From Lichina pygmaea (Eukaryota; Ascomycota; Lichinomycetes; Lichinales; Lichinaceae): a DNA stretch of 64,000 nt. Under the pieces are notes generated by a model. That model did no database searches and was not told where the DNA came from. It saw only the letters and a list, made by a program, of their open reading frames with translations. Below, piece after piece: positions 12,260 to 22,909 of this stretch (position 1 is its first letter; every line of letters starts with the position of its first letter). The position numbers were made by a program, and so were the translations under genes. The stretch lies in NCBI GenBank assembly GCA_963422465.1, contig OY730173.1, positions 2,232,001 through 2,296,000 of the forward strand. The letters run 5' to 3'.

Positions 12260-12374
12260 CTATCCTCCTCTCCATCTTTCATCATCTTGATGAAATCTGG
12301 TCATGCCTCCAAAGTCATGTGTGACTGTTAGCTGAACTCAGCTTACTGCTCAAATCTGCGATCAGGGTTTTGTT

Positions 12375-12617
12375 TTGCGTACGCCCTGCGACTTTTGTGT
12401 TCTCCGTGGTTGTCTGTGCTTCCAGATGTCGGGAGAAGACGATAAGTTGAAATGTGCTGCGTGCACTCAGCGTGGAAAGTCTTGTGTCTCTGTGTCCTGG
12501 GAATCTCTGAACATGTCCCAGGACAACCTCTGTGAGGATGTGGCCGCTGACAAGGCAACACGCAATGCACTCTTTGAACAACTTGCCACAGTGCAGGCTT
12601 GTCTGTCTTGGAAGTGA
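12375..12617 (+). other. Antisense cysteine-rich reading frame in element 3
   Basis: An 80-codon open frame on the strand opposite to gag-pol, between the chromodomain and the 3' LTR. It has CDFCVLRGCLCF followed by CAACTQRGKSC and SWESLN, then an Asp/Lys/Leu-rich helix-like stretch. Its pattern is shared with 8253-8633 in element 2 and, more loosely, with 5267-5764 in element 1. Function unknown. Part of a fossil element. Confidence 0.55.
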
Positions 12618-15600
12618 AAGGTGTTGGAGGGCGCTGAGGTCTGTGCAAGTCAGAAGCTTCAGTGCTTGGTGAAAGAGATGGAGTCGGATGGCGAGGATTT
12701 GACTTGATCAGTTATTGACATGTCCCTCCTGCAGGCTGAGCTGTTCAGTCCTGCTCCTGCTGAAACTGTCGCAGAAGAAGCTGGCAGTTCGTGAGGTTCT
12801 TGAGTGGTTCCCAGGTATTTTCTGAGTCTGGGTATCCTTTCCACTTGACAAGGTATTGCTGACCTTTCCTAGCCAGGATCTGTTCAACTTCGAACTCTTG
12901 TTCTTCTTCAGGTTGATAATGGAATATTTCCTGCAAGGGTGTGCTCTGGTCGGCTGGTTCAATCATCAATATATGAAAGTTTGGATAGACTCTGGCATCC
13001 CTTGGTAGTCGTATCTTGATGTTGACTGGTCCTGTTTTTTCTTCGACTGAAAATAGTCTGACCTTGATGTTGTCAAGTTTCTTTGTCTTTGGTTTCTTCA
13101 TTTTCCAATTTCTTGTGAGAAGGTAGACTTTATCCCCCTTCTTTAGCTGAGGTACCATTTTCAATTTCTTGTCTATTTGACGTTGCATTCTTTCTGAGGT
13201 TTCTTGAAGGTAGTGCCTCATCATTGTGTGTGTTTGTTGTAGGAGCTTGTCATGTTGGAGTGCTTTCTCCGTGTTTGGTGAAGCTCTGCTTGGCATCCTG
13301 ATGTTTGCATGTTGTCCAAAATTGGCAAAAAATAGCGATTCCTTTGTTGAGTCTGATCTGTGCTGGTTGATTGCCAGCTGTGCCACCGGTAATAACTGTA
13401 CCTAATTGCTGTGGGTCTGGTTGATGTAATGCTGTAAGTAAGTTTCCAGAACTTGGTTTGCTTGCTCTGTCTAGCTGTCAGTTTGTGGGTGATAGGCTGT
13501 AGATATTTTGGGTTTTGTTCCCATGGCTGCACTGATTGTCTTCCAGTAGTTGGATGTGAAGAGTTTGTCTCTGTCTGTAATGATCGTGATTGGAACTCTG
13601 TGGTCTCTGACCAATCTGTCCAGTAAGAGGTGTCCCAACTGTTCTGCTGTGTGGGTCTCCTTGAATAGTACCACTATTAGATATTTTGTGAATCTGTCCA
13701 CTATCACCATAATCAAGTTGTAGGTGATTCCTGTGACTGGGTCTTTGGACTTGGGTAGCTTCATGATGAAGTCCATTGACATATCTTCCCACAGGCCTCT
13801 CGGTATTGTGTTCGGGTGTCCTTCTCCGTATGGCTTATGTCTTCCATGTTTGTTTTTCTGGCATAGTAGACACTTGCTGATGTAGCTTGTGACATATTGT
13901 CAGAGGTTAATGATATTGTTCTCTGCCTGTTGGATAAGGTCTGTGGTCTTGGAGATTCCTGGGTGACCATGTGCTGGATTATCGTGGTAGTTCCTTATTA
14001 GTTCTTCAGTGTCTTCTGCCGTGAGCTTGTTGATCTGTGGTTGAGGCACCAGGTTTCCTTGCTGGTCCTGCTGTAAGATCATTCCTTGGTGTTCATCATC
14101 TTCCATGTGGTTTTTTTGTCAGCTTAGTGTGTCTGCTCTCCTGTTGTCTTGTCCAGGGGTGTACAAGATCTTGAACTTGTGTTGCTCTAGGAGTTCAGCC
14201 TATCTGACTTGCTGTCTGTTCAGTTTCTTGGTTGTCGTGAATATTGTCAGATTCTTGTGGTCTGTGAGAACAGTGAGTTCAGAACTGCTTTCCGTGTACA
14301 CTCTCCAGTGTTCGAGTGCGTTGACAACTGCCAGTAGCTCTTTGTTGTGGATATTATAGTTTTGTTCCACTTGTGTTATTTTTTGTGAGTAGTAGGTAAC
14401 TGGGTGCCACTTGCCGTCTGCCTGTTGGTATAGACATGCTCCCACTGCCTGATCTGAAGTGTCTGTCTTGATTTGTGTCGGTTGGCCTGTCTTGAAGTTG
14501 AGGAGAACTGGTTCCTTGGCACAAGTGTCCTTGAGCTGTTGGAATACTTTTTGTTATCTCTCCGTCCACCAGTACTCCACGTCCTTCTTTGTGAGTTCTG
14601 TCAGTGGTGTTGCCATCTGTGAGTAGTTCTTAATAAACTGTCAGTTGAAGTTGGCAAATCCTAGAAAGGCTTGTACTTTCTTAACTGATGTTGGTGTTGG
14701 CTATTGCTGAATCACTTTGATTTTCTCAGGGTTAATCTTGATCTCTTTGATCCCTATAATGTATCTGAGGAATTCAACTTCTGGTTTGTTGAACTCGCAT
14801 TTCTTCAGGTTGAGCTTGAGCCCTGCCTCTTGTAGGCATCGTAGAACATCCTTCACATGTTTGGTATATTCCTGTTACGTGTTCAAGTAGACAAGAATGT
14901 TGTCCAGGTAGGTGATAGCTGTTTGGTCCAGGTGTGCTCTGATGATGTTGTTGATCAATGCTTGACATGTTGCTGGTGCATTCATGAGTCTGAATAGCAT
15001 AACCAGATACTTGTAGTGTCTGTATCAAGTTCTGAAGGCTGTCTTCCATTCTTCTCCTTCTTTCATGTGTATCAGGTTGTATGCTTCTTTCAAGTCCAGC
15101 TTGGTAAAGATTGTAGCTTGGCTGATCCTGTCTTGCAATTTGTTCACATTTGGCAACAGATATCAGTTCTTGATGGTAATGTTGTTGAGTTTCCTGTAAT
15201 CCACATAAAGTCGAAGACTTCTGTCTTTCTTTAGTGCAAATAGTATCGGGTATCCTGCTGGTGATTAAGATTCTTGAATGAAACTCTTTTTCAGGTTTTC
15301 CTCCAGGTACTTGCGAAGTACTTGGAGCTCTTTTTCTGATAACTGGTAAATTGGTCCAAATCCTGGCTCTGTCCCTGGTTGCAACTTGATCTCATGATCC
15401 CAAGGTTGGTGCTTAGGCAACACTGCTGTTGTTGTCTCTTCCTGAAAGAGGTTATCATACCCAGGTTGGTACTCTTCAGAGATCTCCAGAGAGTTAACAA
15501 CTTCCTCTCTCTTTATCTCTGACTGTTTGGCCACCTGGTTCTGGGGTGTGCCTGTCAAGGTGGACCTCTTCTCTTGAGAGTTATCCTTTCTGTCAGTGAG

Positions 15601-17600
15601 GTTCCACTGAGGACTTCTTCCCTCATCTGTCCACACCTTCTGCGGCTGGTAACAGGTCCGAGCTGTGTTGTTAGTGCAGTTCCTAAACATGAGTACTCCT
15701 GTCCTCCAGTTAACAACTAGGTTGTGCTTCTTTAGCCAAGGCATCCCCAAATAGATATCCTGAGTGGCTAACTTGACAATATCAAGGTGGATCCTTTCAG
15801 CATGGTGTCTGGTAACTATTTCCATTGGCTGTGTCTTATGGCAGACTAGCTCTGTCTGTCTATTTGCCATCGTGAGCTGATAGGGCTGCTGCTTGCGTCT
15901 CCTTCCAGTGCCAAGGGTGTTGTAAAGTTGTCTCAAAATGTAGTTTCCACTGGCTCCAGAGTCAACAAGTGCATATGTCCATACTGGCGTGTTGGTGTGT
16001 AGTGACACAGGCAATCACAAGTGCTTTGCGTTGCTAGGGGTCATGTTGTTGAGCTCCTGATGTCACCCCTTGACAAGAGAGTTCAGTCTTTTCCTGATTG
16101 AAGTGTCTTTCCACTGACTGGGCAATGGATCCAGCCATTCCCATCAGTTCTGAGGAATCTGTTCATGAATTTGTCTTGCTGATGCTTGTCACATCCAGGC
16201 TTGAGGTAGTACTGCCAATTGTTGACGTAGCAGTTGTGGTTGTTGCCTTGCTGTAGGAATATAAGGTGTTTGTGCCAATCATGTGTGTGCCTGGGGAATG
16301 TGGTGTGTTGGTGTTTATCCCAAAGATAGGTCTCACACACATCCTTCTCGCAATTGACCCAATACTTGTGGCAGGTGGCGTGGTAGGGTGAATGTCCTCT
16401 GTACCTTTGTAGTTGTTCGTGGTAGGTGCAGTAGTGCTTTGTGCAAAACCTCCACTGTAGTTCGCCGTGCTGTAGATTTCATGGGTCCATGCTGTAAGTA
16501 TAGCTTCCTTGTGGTATTTCTTCTTTGATAGACGTGGGTTCATCTCAGTCCCCATCAGAGATGGTTAAGAGCTCCTGTCCCTTGTCCTGACCTGTCTGTT
16601 CTGGTAGGTTCTTGCCTCCTGATGTTGCCAGTTGGTGGGCTGCTTCCAATATCTGATTGTAGTTGTCCTATTGTTTGAGGGATAGCTGAGCCTCTCCTGG
16701 TGGGTCCTCTGGCTTGATGACATTCCAGTCTCCATCAAGTGTATTAAGTTGCTGTCAGTGCACCTTGTTCTTTGAACAACAGTCTTTCACCATGTGGCCT
16801 AGCTTGCCACAGGCATAGCACTTCAGTGCTTTCCCCTTTTTGTTGTTCCTTCCCTTTGTGAACCTTCCCTTGTGGTAGACTGCATCCAGTTCCATGGGTG
16901 CATAGCCATATGGGTCATGTGGCAGTGCCTTGTTAGGCAGCTTGTAGTGGTTGCTCACATGCCATGCAGGGTGGCTGTATCCTCTGTCGTGGTGTTTCTC
17001 CATCGCTTGCTTGAATAGTTTGTCATTGATGTTGATTGCTTGTACGATGAGTTCATCCAGTATGTTGACTGCTTGTCTGTTGAAGGTGATTTCATCCTTC
17101 ATGTTTTCCTTGAGTCCACGTCAGTACATGACCATCAGGGTGTTGTTGTCCCAGTCAGTCAGTACTGAGTATTGTTTGAACTGTGTGGTGTACTCTGCAG
17201 CTGAGCGTTGTTGTTTGATATGCTGGATTATTCGTATAGCCACTTTGTCTTCATTAGATAGTCCAAGGATCTTTTTGATCTTGTCCTTGAATCATGTCCA
17301 TTTTGTTATCTATTCTGTTGTGCTGTCGTGGTCTCTGTTTCCTGAGAGATGTTTGTTGACGTAGGGCTTGATCTATTGATAAGCATTGCCTCTCATGTAA
17401 GTGGTTGCAAAGAGAGGCCACTTTTCCTTAGGCAGCCTTGTCTCTGGTTGGAATTGAAAGTAGACTTGGAGTTGTATAAGCCAGTCGTCAACCTTGTTTC
17501 TTTTGCTGTAGAACAGGTCTGGCTTGGCGACACTAATCTTTCCATCTGGGAAGTTGGGGTTGGTTGCTCCTGAGGTACTCATCCTTGAGGGTTTTCAAAG

Positions 17601-18246
17601 TGTTGCGGTCTGTACTGTACTGTCCTATCCAAGTATAGGATTAGGGCGAGAGGTGGAAGGTGGGTTGGTTCTTGCAGGAGAGGAGTGTCAAGGAGTGTGA
17701 AGGGGTTTGGTGGAACGTGGTGGTGGTGACACCTGATCAACAGCTTTGTACAAAAGGATTGTATTGAAGTAGATCTAGTTGTCTGGATCACAACATAAGT
17801 TGAAGACAATTGTTCCATAAGGGAACTATCACCAGACTATATAGTGCTCAGTTCGTGAGCACAGTGAGCTCTGCTCACTTTGCTCACAGTTCATGCACAC
17901 TGCGGTGAGCTGGGTGAGCTCTGCTCACTTTGCTTACTTGTTCATGCACGCTGCGGCAAGCTGGGTGAGCTCTGCTCACTTTGCTCACTTGTTCATGCAC
18001 GCTGCAGCAAGCTGGGTGAGCTCTGCTCACTTTGCTCACTTTTCATACACGCTGCGGTGAGCTGGGTGAGCTCTGCTCACTTTGCTCACTTGTTCATGCA
18101 TATGCATGCTGCGGCGAGCACTCTCTGGTTTGTCTCGCCAGTCACGTGACTGGTTCCCATGTCACGCTGCCTGGTACTTCTGTCCAGTATCCTGTCTGCT
18201 GCTTTCTGTGAGTATATAAAGACTGTGTTCCTCCTGGGTCGTAACA
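17601..18246 (-). repeat. 5' LTR of element 3
   Basis: 646-bp partner of the 11578-12259 LTR, with one fewer internal ~51-bp unit. TATATAAAG-type boxes occur in both LTRs near the GTAACA end. Confidence 0.9.
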
Positions 18247-18759
18247 TTTTCCTTGCTTAATTTTCATAGCTGACCCAGCATAGTCTAGATAACTAGCACT
18301 AGAATAGAGTAGGAATACCAATTACCAATTACCAAGTTTGTAGAACAATAACTAAATAGTAATTATTATTGGCCTATCTGATTCTAGACCACTTCTTCTA
18401 TTGGATGGTAGCTTGCCATGTTGTTCAGAGCATTGTGGTGTTGGTGGATCATGGTTGCAATTGCAAAACCTGCTGTCGTGGCTTTGCCTTGTGTCGCTTT
18501 GGCTTCCTTTGCCCGAGCACGCTCTTCATCCTTTTGTTGTTTCTCTGTGATTTATTTATTTATTTATTTTATTCTTACACTGATTTAGCTGTAGAGCCAT
18601 GCAGAACTTCTAGGTACATGTTTGTTTCTCCAGAAAACCTTTGGAGGAATAAAAACTGGAGCTTGGGAGAGACTAGGGAAAATCTTGTGGAATATGCAGT
18701 AGCGAAGGAAATTTGTACATGTAGCTATTTGTTAAAACAAACAGTTGACTTGGTAGAGC

Positions 18760-19716
18760 TTAGAAAGAGAGTTGGTGGGCTAGGTTGAACTGGTCAAGTC
18801 TTTTCAAAGACATAAACCAGAAAAGAAGTTTAGGAAGTAGCTTGGAGGAGAATAAGATAGATGGGAAATCTTGTAGAGGGAATTGGACTTGTTGTCTTTG
18901 GTTTGAAAATTTGTTACAGAAAAAGGTGATGTGTTGGGCTGTTTCTTCTCCAAAACCACATGTGCATAGAGGGGAGTTAAAGTCTGGAACATTTGCTCTG
19001 AAAAGAAAACTGGCCAGTCCTATTCTTGCTGACAGAATTTGAAGAAATAGACTAGACTCAGCTTTTCTCAAATCTTTGAAGATATTGAGGTTTTTCTTCT
19101 GTGGCCTTCTGGTGAACATGTCCCAAATAGCAGAACAATTTCCTCTGCTTACCTGCCATCTGGCTTCCCATTCTTTGTGGAAAACCTCCTGTAGACTTTT
19201 CTTTGAGAAGTCTTGGTTAGTAGTTAGTTGTTCCAGCCAGACTGTTCTCCAGTTTAGAGAAATAGTTGTCAGAGACTTTGGTGTAGTTCTGAGAGAAGAA
19301 ACATAGAGAGAAATTTGACTGTGTAGTTTGTGGAGAAGTGTAGAAGGAGAGTTGGGTAGTGTGTTTGAATAGAAAGATGAAAGAAAACATGCTGTTCTCA
19401 GCTTGAAGTATAAGTCTAGAGGGGGTAGAAATAGTTCTGATTCAAGTAGGAAAATAGGAGTGGCTTTAAAGACACCTCCTATAGTTCTTAAACATTTATT
19501 TTGGAAAATAGATAATGAAATAATATTAGAGAGTTTCTTTTGGGGATTGAACCAGACTCCTACTGCATAACTAAGAAGAGATCTTAGTATAGCAGTGTAG
19601 ACATGACGTGGTGTTAGGACTGGTAGTCCCCAAGTAGAGTAGGTTGTTCTGGATAAAGCTGAGAAATATTTGGAGGCTTTCTGTGACATGACCACAGTTG
19701 AGCTATGCCGAGGCAT
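18760..19716 (-). CDS. C-terminal LINE ORF2 fragment (connection region + zinc knuckle)
   Basis: Uninterrupted frame of 318 codons. The first ~12 residues come from the shared leader; the rest is the C-terminal part of a non-LTR retrotransposon polyprotein. Seen: a segment with LLSYAVGVW and FQNKCLRTIGGVFKATP, typical of the region after the polymerase in Tad/I-like ORF2 proteins, and a CCHC-type finger, CTCG...ETAQHITFFC, near the C terminus. No catalytic FxDD box and no apurinic-type endonuclease are present, so it cannot act alone. The intact frame suggests recent insertion or mobilisation in trans. Confidence 0.75.
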   Translation of the reverse strand: MPRHSSTVVMSQKASKYFSALSRTTYSTWGLPVLTPRHVYTAILRSLLSYAVGVWFNPQKKLSNIISLSIFQNKCLRTIGGVFKATPIFLLESELFLPPLDLYFKLRTACFLSSFYSNTLPNSPSTLLHKLHSQISLYVSSLRTTPKSLTTISLNWRTVWLEQLTTNQDFSKKSLQEVFHKEWEARWQVSRGNCSAIWDMFTRRPQKKNLNIFKDLRKAESSLFLQILSARIGLASFLFRANVPDFNSPLCTCGFGEETAQHITFFCNKFSNQRQQVQFPLQDFPSILFSSKLLPKLLFWFMSLKRLDQFNLAHQLSF

Positions 19717-20815
19717 AGCGCAGAGTCGACATCCCGTGCAGGGTCTCTGCCACGCTTCCCCGCAGTCCTGAGGTCTTTTGCGCTCCGCTGTGTACGCTCA
19801 CCCCTAGGTCCTGCTTCAGAGCGCCGGGTTGCCAGCCCGGAGCCCACGCTCCAACTGCAGTTTGCTCCTTGAGCCCGTCATTTGCAGCCTGAGCCTGCAC
19901 TCTGTACGGACCGGCATGCGCTTCCATCCTCTCGGGCCATATAGACAGTCTCGTAGTAGGCCCAGACCCTACTGCCGTCACTGCCATTATATGCCACACC
20001 CCGCAGCTCTCGCTGTTTCGCGTTATCTCTGTAGATCTCTCGTACAGAGGCTGACCATGCCTCGCAGGCTCTACGGACCCTGCAGGCCATGCCAGCACCT
20101 GCAGGACTGCCTTTCCAGCCCACTAACCAAGTAGGGAGAAGTCTCCGTCTGCCCGCTGTCACCTGTGGGACCCCAGATGTACGTGGTGGCCCACTGGAGA
20201 ACCTCCAGTGCCCTAGCCCCGGTCCGTAGGTGGCCTGAAGAGAATCCGTGGCAAGACCTTAGGCAAAACCATCAAGCCAGCACTTTGACTATCACACAGC
20301 CCTTAGGTACTGGAGTGGCGGAAACCCTTCGTGCCACCTGCTCGCCTTCTTTAACACGTAGTCCCCGTTCGATTAACAACACCGCGGTACAGACATCACT
20401 CCCCTCCTAGAACAAGATCCTCGATGCATCAGCTGCTGGAGACTCTGCCAGAAGGGGGGTGTGCGATAGGAACTCCTCTTGTCTACTCCAGAGGTGCCCT
20501 GTCGGGTGTCTAGACTTCACATCCACCAGTTGCAAGGCTGGCTTCGGGCCGTAGCGTACACAGTAGACATCCGTCGGGTGGTTTTCATAACCAGTTTGGT
20601 CGAAGTCCTCTGTTCTGCTGATGTCGCTTCACAGGGGTGTCCAGGGTGCCTGCACGACACCTCCGGTGGCCTGTCACTCCACGGGCACCAGCAGCTCGAC
20701 CGGTGACTCAATTAGCTCTCGGTGCAGCGACTACAAGCAGCTTGGGAGACTGCCTGCCATCGCTGCCCCGAGGTTCCCAGCCTGCACCGCGTGGAGGTTT
20801 GAGTCTTCGCAGGCC
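19692..20815 (-). repeat. Shared 1.1-kb leader module, copy B
   Basis: 1124-bp reverse-orientation copy of 10080-11233, with the same GGCCTGCGA start and the same AGCTCAACTGTGG end. Here it is fused to a LINE of a different family from copies A and C. Confidence 0.8.
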
Positions 20816-21290
20816 GTTTCTCTGTGATAGCCCAAGCTTCAACCATGATCCACTAACACCATAATGCTCTGAAAGATATGACAAGCTACCATCTGATAGA
20901 TGAAGTGGTCTAGAATCAGATAGGCAAATAATAATTACTATTTGGTTGTTGTTCTACAAAGTTATAGGTGTTTAAAATACTATCTGTCAAGGGTCTGTTA
21001 TCAGTCTAGCAACTATAGTAGATTCTCAGCAATGCTATAAAATTGAATAGACTTCTACAACTTCAGAGATTATACTAGAGAAGTAGGGGAATCTAATGAG
21101 CTACTTACTTTTCAATTTAGTTGTGGTGTTGTGGAGTTATAGGACTGCGGACTTGATCGTGATGTTTTTGTCGTGTCCCGGTGATCTGTCGCGTCCCGGT
21201 GATAGACACCTTTACGAAGTGAAGGTGTCCCGACCGAGCTTGCGAGAGAGTGGGTGGTACGGGAGTACCTCCTCGGCACGGGTAGTACGT

Positions 21291-22909
21291 AAGCACAGCA
21301 ACTACGGAAGTACTTTTCTCCCGGTCGGAAGACAGCCACTGCTCGTTCTCTTATATTGACGTTGATTTTCTCTTGAAGAGATGAGAATGCTCAGCTGCTG
21401 CCTGAGATCAAAATTTTCAAAGTAAAGTATCTAAACGTTCTTGAGGCGCTTATCATGATCAACTGAATAAGTATGCTCAATCTTTTCTCTCGTTGTTTTC
21501 AGCAACTGAATCTTATTGCATCATCCAAGCATGTGTATCAGCTGGCCACAACCGTTCAAACCCCTCCCCACGCTCACCAAACACTCACCTCTCACCTGAA
21601 CTCGTATCAGCTGAATTTTGCAGGTCGCGTGCATAGGTCAAGATAGCCGGGTCGACCAACGAACCCCGGCCTCACGACCTTGTCGCAAGTGGCCCTACCA
21701 CCGGCTTAGAGCCAACTCTCTTTGGCGAAGTCTAGGCTTGAGAGGCACGAGAGGATGCAAGATGCGGGACACTTGGATGCAAGTGCTTGATGCTGTTTGT
21801 CTGGGGAAGATCGCCTGGTCGCAGGTCCAGCACGAATGGGTACGTACAGTATGTACGCAGTACGTGGGACGCATGCGCTCCAATATGTCGTGCATAAGGC
21901 ATCTCACTGCTGTCACCCCGACTCACAACAAGGTGACTCCCAGTATCAGACAGACCTGGGCTTGCCCGCCTCGTATACTTACCATGCCCGCCCACATTAT
22001 AGTGGTATTACTGGTTGCATGTGTGCTGCTACACAATGAGATACCACTCAGCGCCCCGATCGCAGCCTAGCCCTCACCCTCGCTTCAACCCTTGCACTTC
22101 AAACCGAAGGGGAAGCTGCCTTTGATGGTCGCCTACAGTCGGTCCACCGTCTCGTCATACTACTTTTTCGTTTCCACACTCTGTCCTCCAGCCGACGCAG
22201 CCACAACCACCACCACTACTACCGCCAACCGCTGGATAAACTCGCTGAAACTGCATATCGTACAGCAACTCCTCAACGACCATCTGGAAGCAGGTAGGCC
22301 GCATCGTTCCAGCATCTCTCAGGCCTCAATTCTCGTCTCTTTCTTTCTCTCCTCCTCCATCCCCTCCTCACTCGTTCTTTTAGCCTTTCCGAGCCCCACG
22401 CCACCTCCAGCCGGCGCAAAGCATGTCTCGACTCCGGTAATCGCCTACGAACTGCGCGGTGGCACGCTCTGACGATAGTTTCCTTAGACCCTCGGTGAAT
22501 GCAACCGGTCTGCGAAGTCGTCTCCCTCAGTCGCAGCCGGTCCCGAGCCCGGATCCCGTACGACAAGCATAAACCCAGCAACCCGGAGTAACGTGCTCTC
22601 GCTAGATCGAAGCGGGCAACGGGTCACTCGAACACGCGGATCTCTTTCCCTCATCTCACGAACGCACCGCACGCAAGCCGGCCCATTAGCCTGGTGGGAG
22701 GAAGGTGGAGTTTCTGCGCCGAGGTACCATACAGTCATAGGTACGTACGAGTAGTGGGGCGGCATCAGACCAACTGCCCGTTGGGCGACACCCTCGTGGC
22801 AGCAAACGTCGGGCTCACCCACAATTCCAGCTCCTCGCACGACTCACCAACCAACAACCATCCCCACTCTTGGCCTGCCCGACCCTTCCTCTTTCAGACC
22901 CTCCCGCCG
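21291..22909. other. Intergenic region, transposon block to first host gene
   Basis: No gene or element recognised. Base composition shifts from the AT-richer nest to GC-rich host sequence. Short open frames have no recognisable content. An AC/ACC-rich stretch lies at about 22200-22225. Confidence 0.4.

Larger units (their letters stand above)
11578..18246 (-). mobile_element. Element 3: Ty3/Gypsy chromovirus with both LTRs, inserted in LINE A
   Basis: 6.67-kb LTR retrotransposon on the minus strand, flanked by a 5-bp TTTTC duplication (11573-11577 and 18247-18251). Parts in its own reading direction: 5' LTR 18246-17601; gag about 17580-16750 with a CCHC knuckle near 16800; protease about 16010-15800 (L-V-D-S-G-A-S); reverse transcriptase about 15400-14600; RNase H about 14450-14200; integrase about 14110-13470; chromodomain about 12900-12750; an antisense frame (12375-12617); 3' LTR 12259-11578. 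It is the same family as element 2. The coding region is broken in perhaps ten places and is treated as a fossil. The LTRs differ modestly from each other, mainly in repeat length. It is younger than LINE A, which it splits. Confidence 0.92.
10080..18335 (+). mobile_element. LINE A: chimeric non-LTR element (1.1-kb leader + LINE 3' end), split by element 3
   Basis: Plus-orientation retroelement in two pieces, 10080-11577 and 18252-about 18335, separated by element 3 and its TTTTC target duplication. Bases 10080-11233 are the shared leader, starting GGCCTGCGA and ending AGCTCAACTGTGG. It is joined directly to the C-terminal zinc knuckle of a LINE ORF2 (C-S-C-G...ETAKHVVLDC, about 11262-11315) and then to a 3' UTR. 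The UTR resumes at 18252 and matches that of LINE C. It ends in a short CCAATTA repeat instead of poly(A). The whole endonuclease and polymerase region is absent, so the copy is non-autonomous. It resembles the MINE chimeras of Magnaporthe (WEIRD leader + truncated MGL). Confidence 0.75.
18552..20815 (-). mobile_element. LINE B: chimeric non-LTR element (shared leader + 3' part of a second LINE family)
   Basis: Minus-strand retroelement with a 13-bp target duplication GTTTCTCTGTGAT (18539-18551 and 20816-20828). It starts with the shared leader (20815 down to 19692). This joins at AGCTCAACTGTGG to a long open frame (19716-18760) encoding the C-terminal third of a LINE ORF2: the thumb/connection region (YTAILRSLLSYAVGVW) and a terminal zinc knuckle (CTCGFGEETAQHITFFC, near 18950). 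The 3' UTR carries the AGAAGTTCTGCATGGCT block and ends in an AAAT repeat tail (18552-18575). The endonuclease and catalytic reverse transcriptase motifs are missing. The ORF2 piece differs from LINE A/C, so it is a separate, probably Tad1-like family. Confidence 0.85.
9870..21290. mobile_element. Large foldback (inverted-repeat) element, split by LINE A, element 3 and LINE B
   Basis: About 9880-10079 is the inverted complement of about 21072-21290, and 18337-18453 is the inverted complement of about 20841-20960. Read together, the two left pieces form one arm and the right piece the other, with a short loop near 18454-18538/20829-20840. LINE A plus element 3 separate the two left pieces; LINE B sits in the loop, with a 13-bp target duplication on the two sides. 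The left arm lacks ~110 bp present in the right arm (about 20961-21071), lost where LINE A entered. Without its insertions the element would be roughly 1.1-1.2 kb and non-coding. It could be a foldback DNA transposon or a palindromic duplication; its outer ends are not sharp. Confidence 0.65.

Noticed and set aside
22694-22909. N-terminal extension of the acidic protein gene
   Set aside because: The translation is Trp/His/Cys-rich without conserved character, whereas MEVLNEDWNEDFVFD is a natural start; a 5' leader is more likely.
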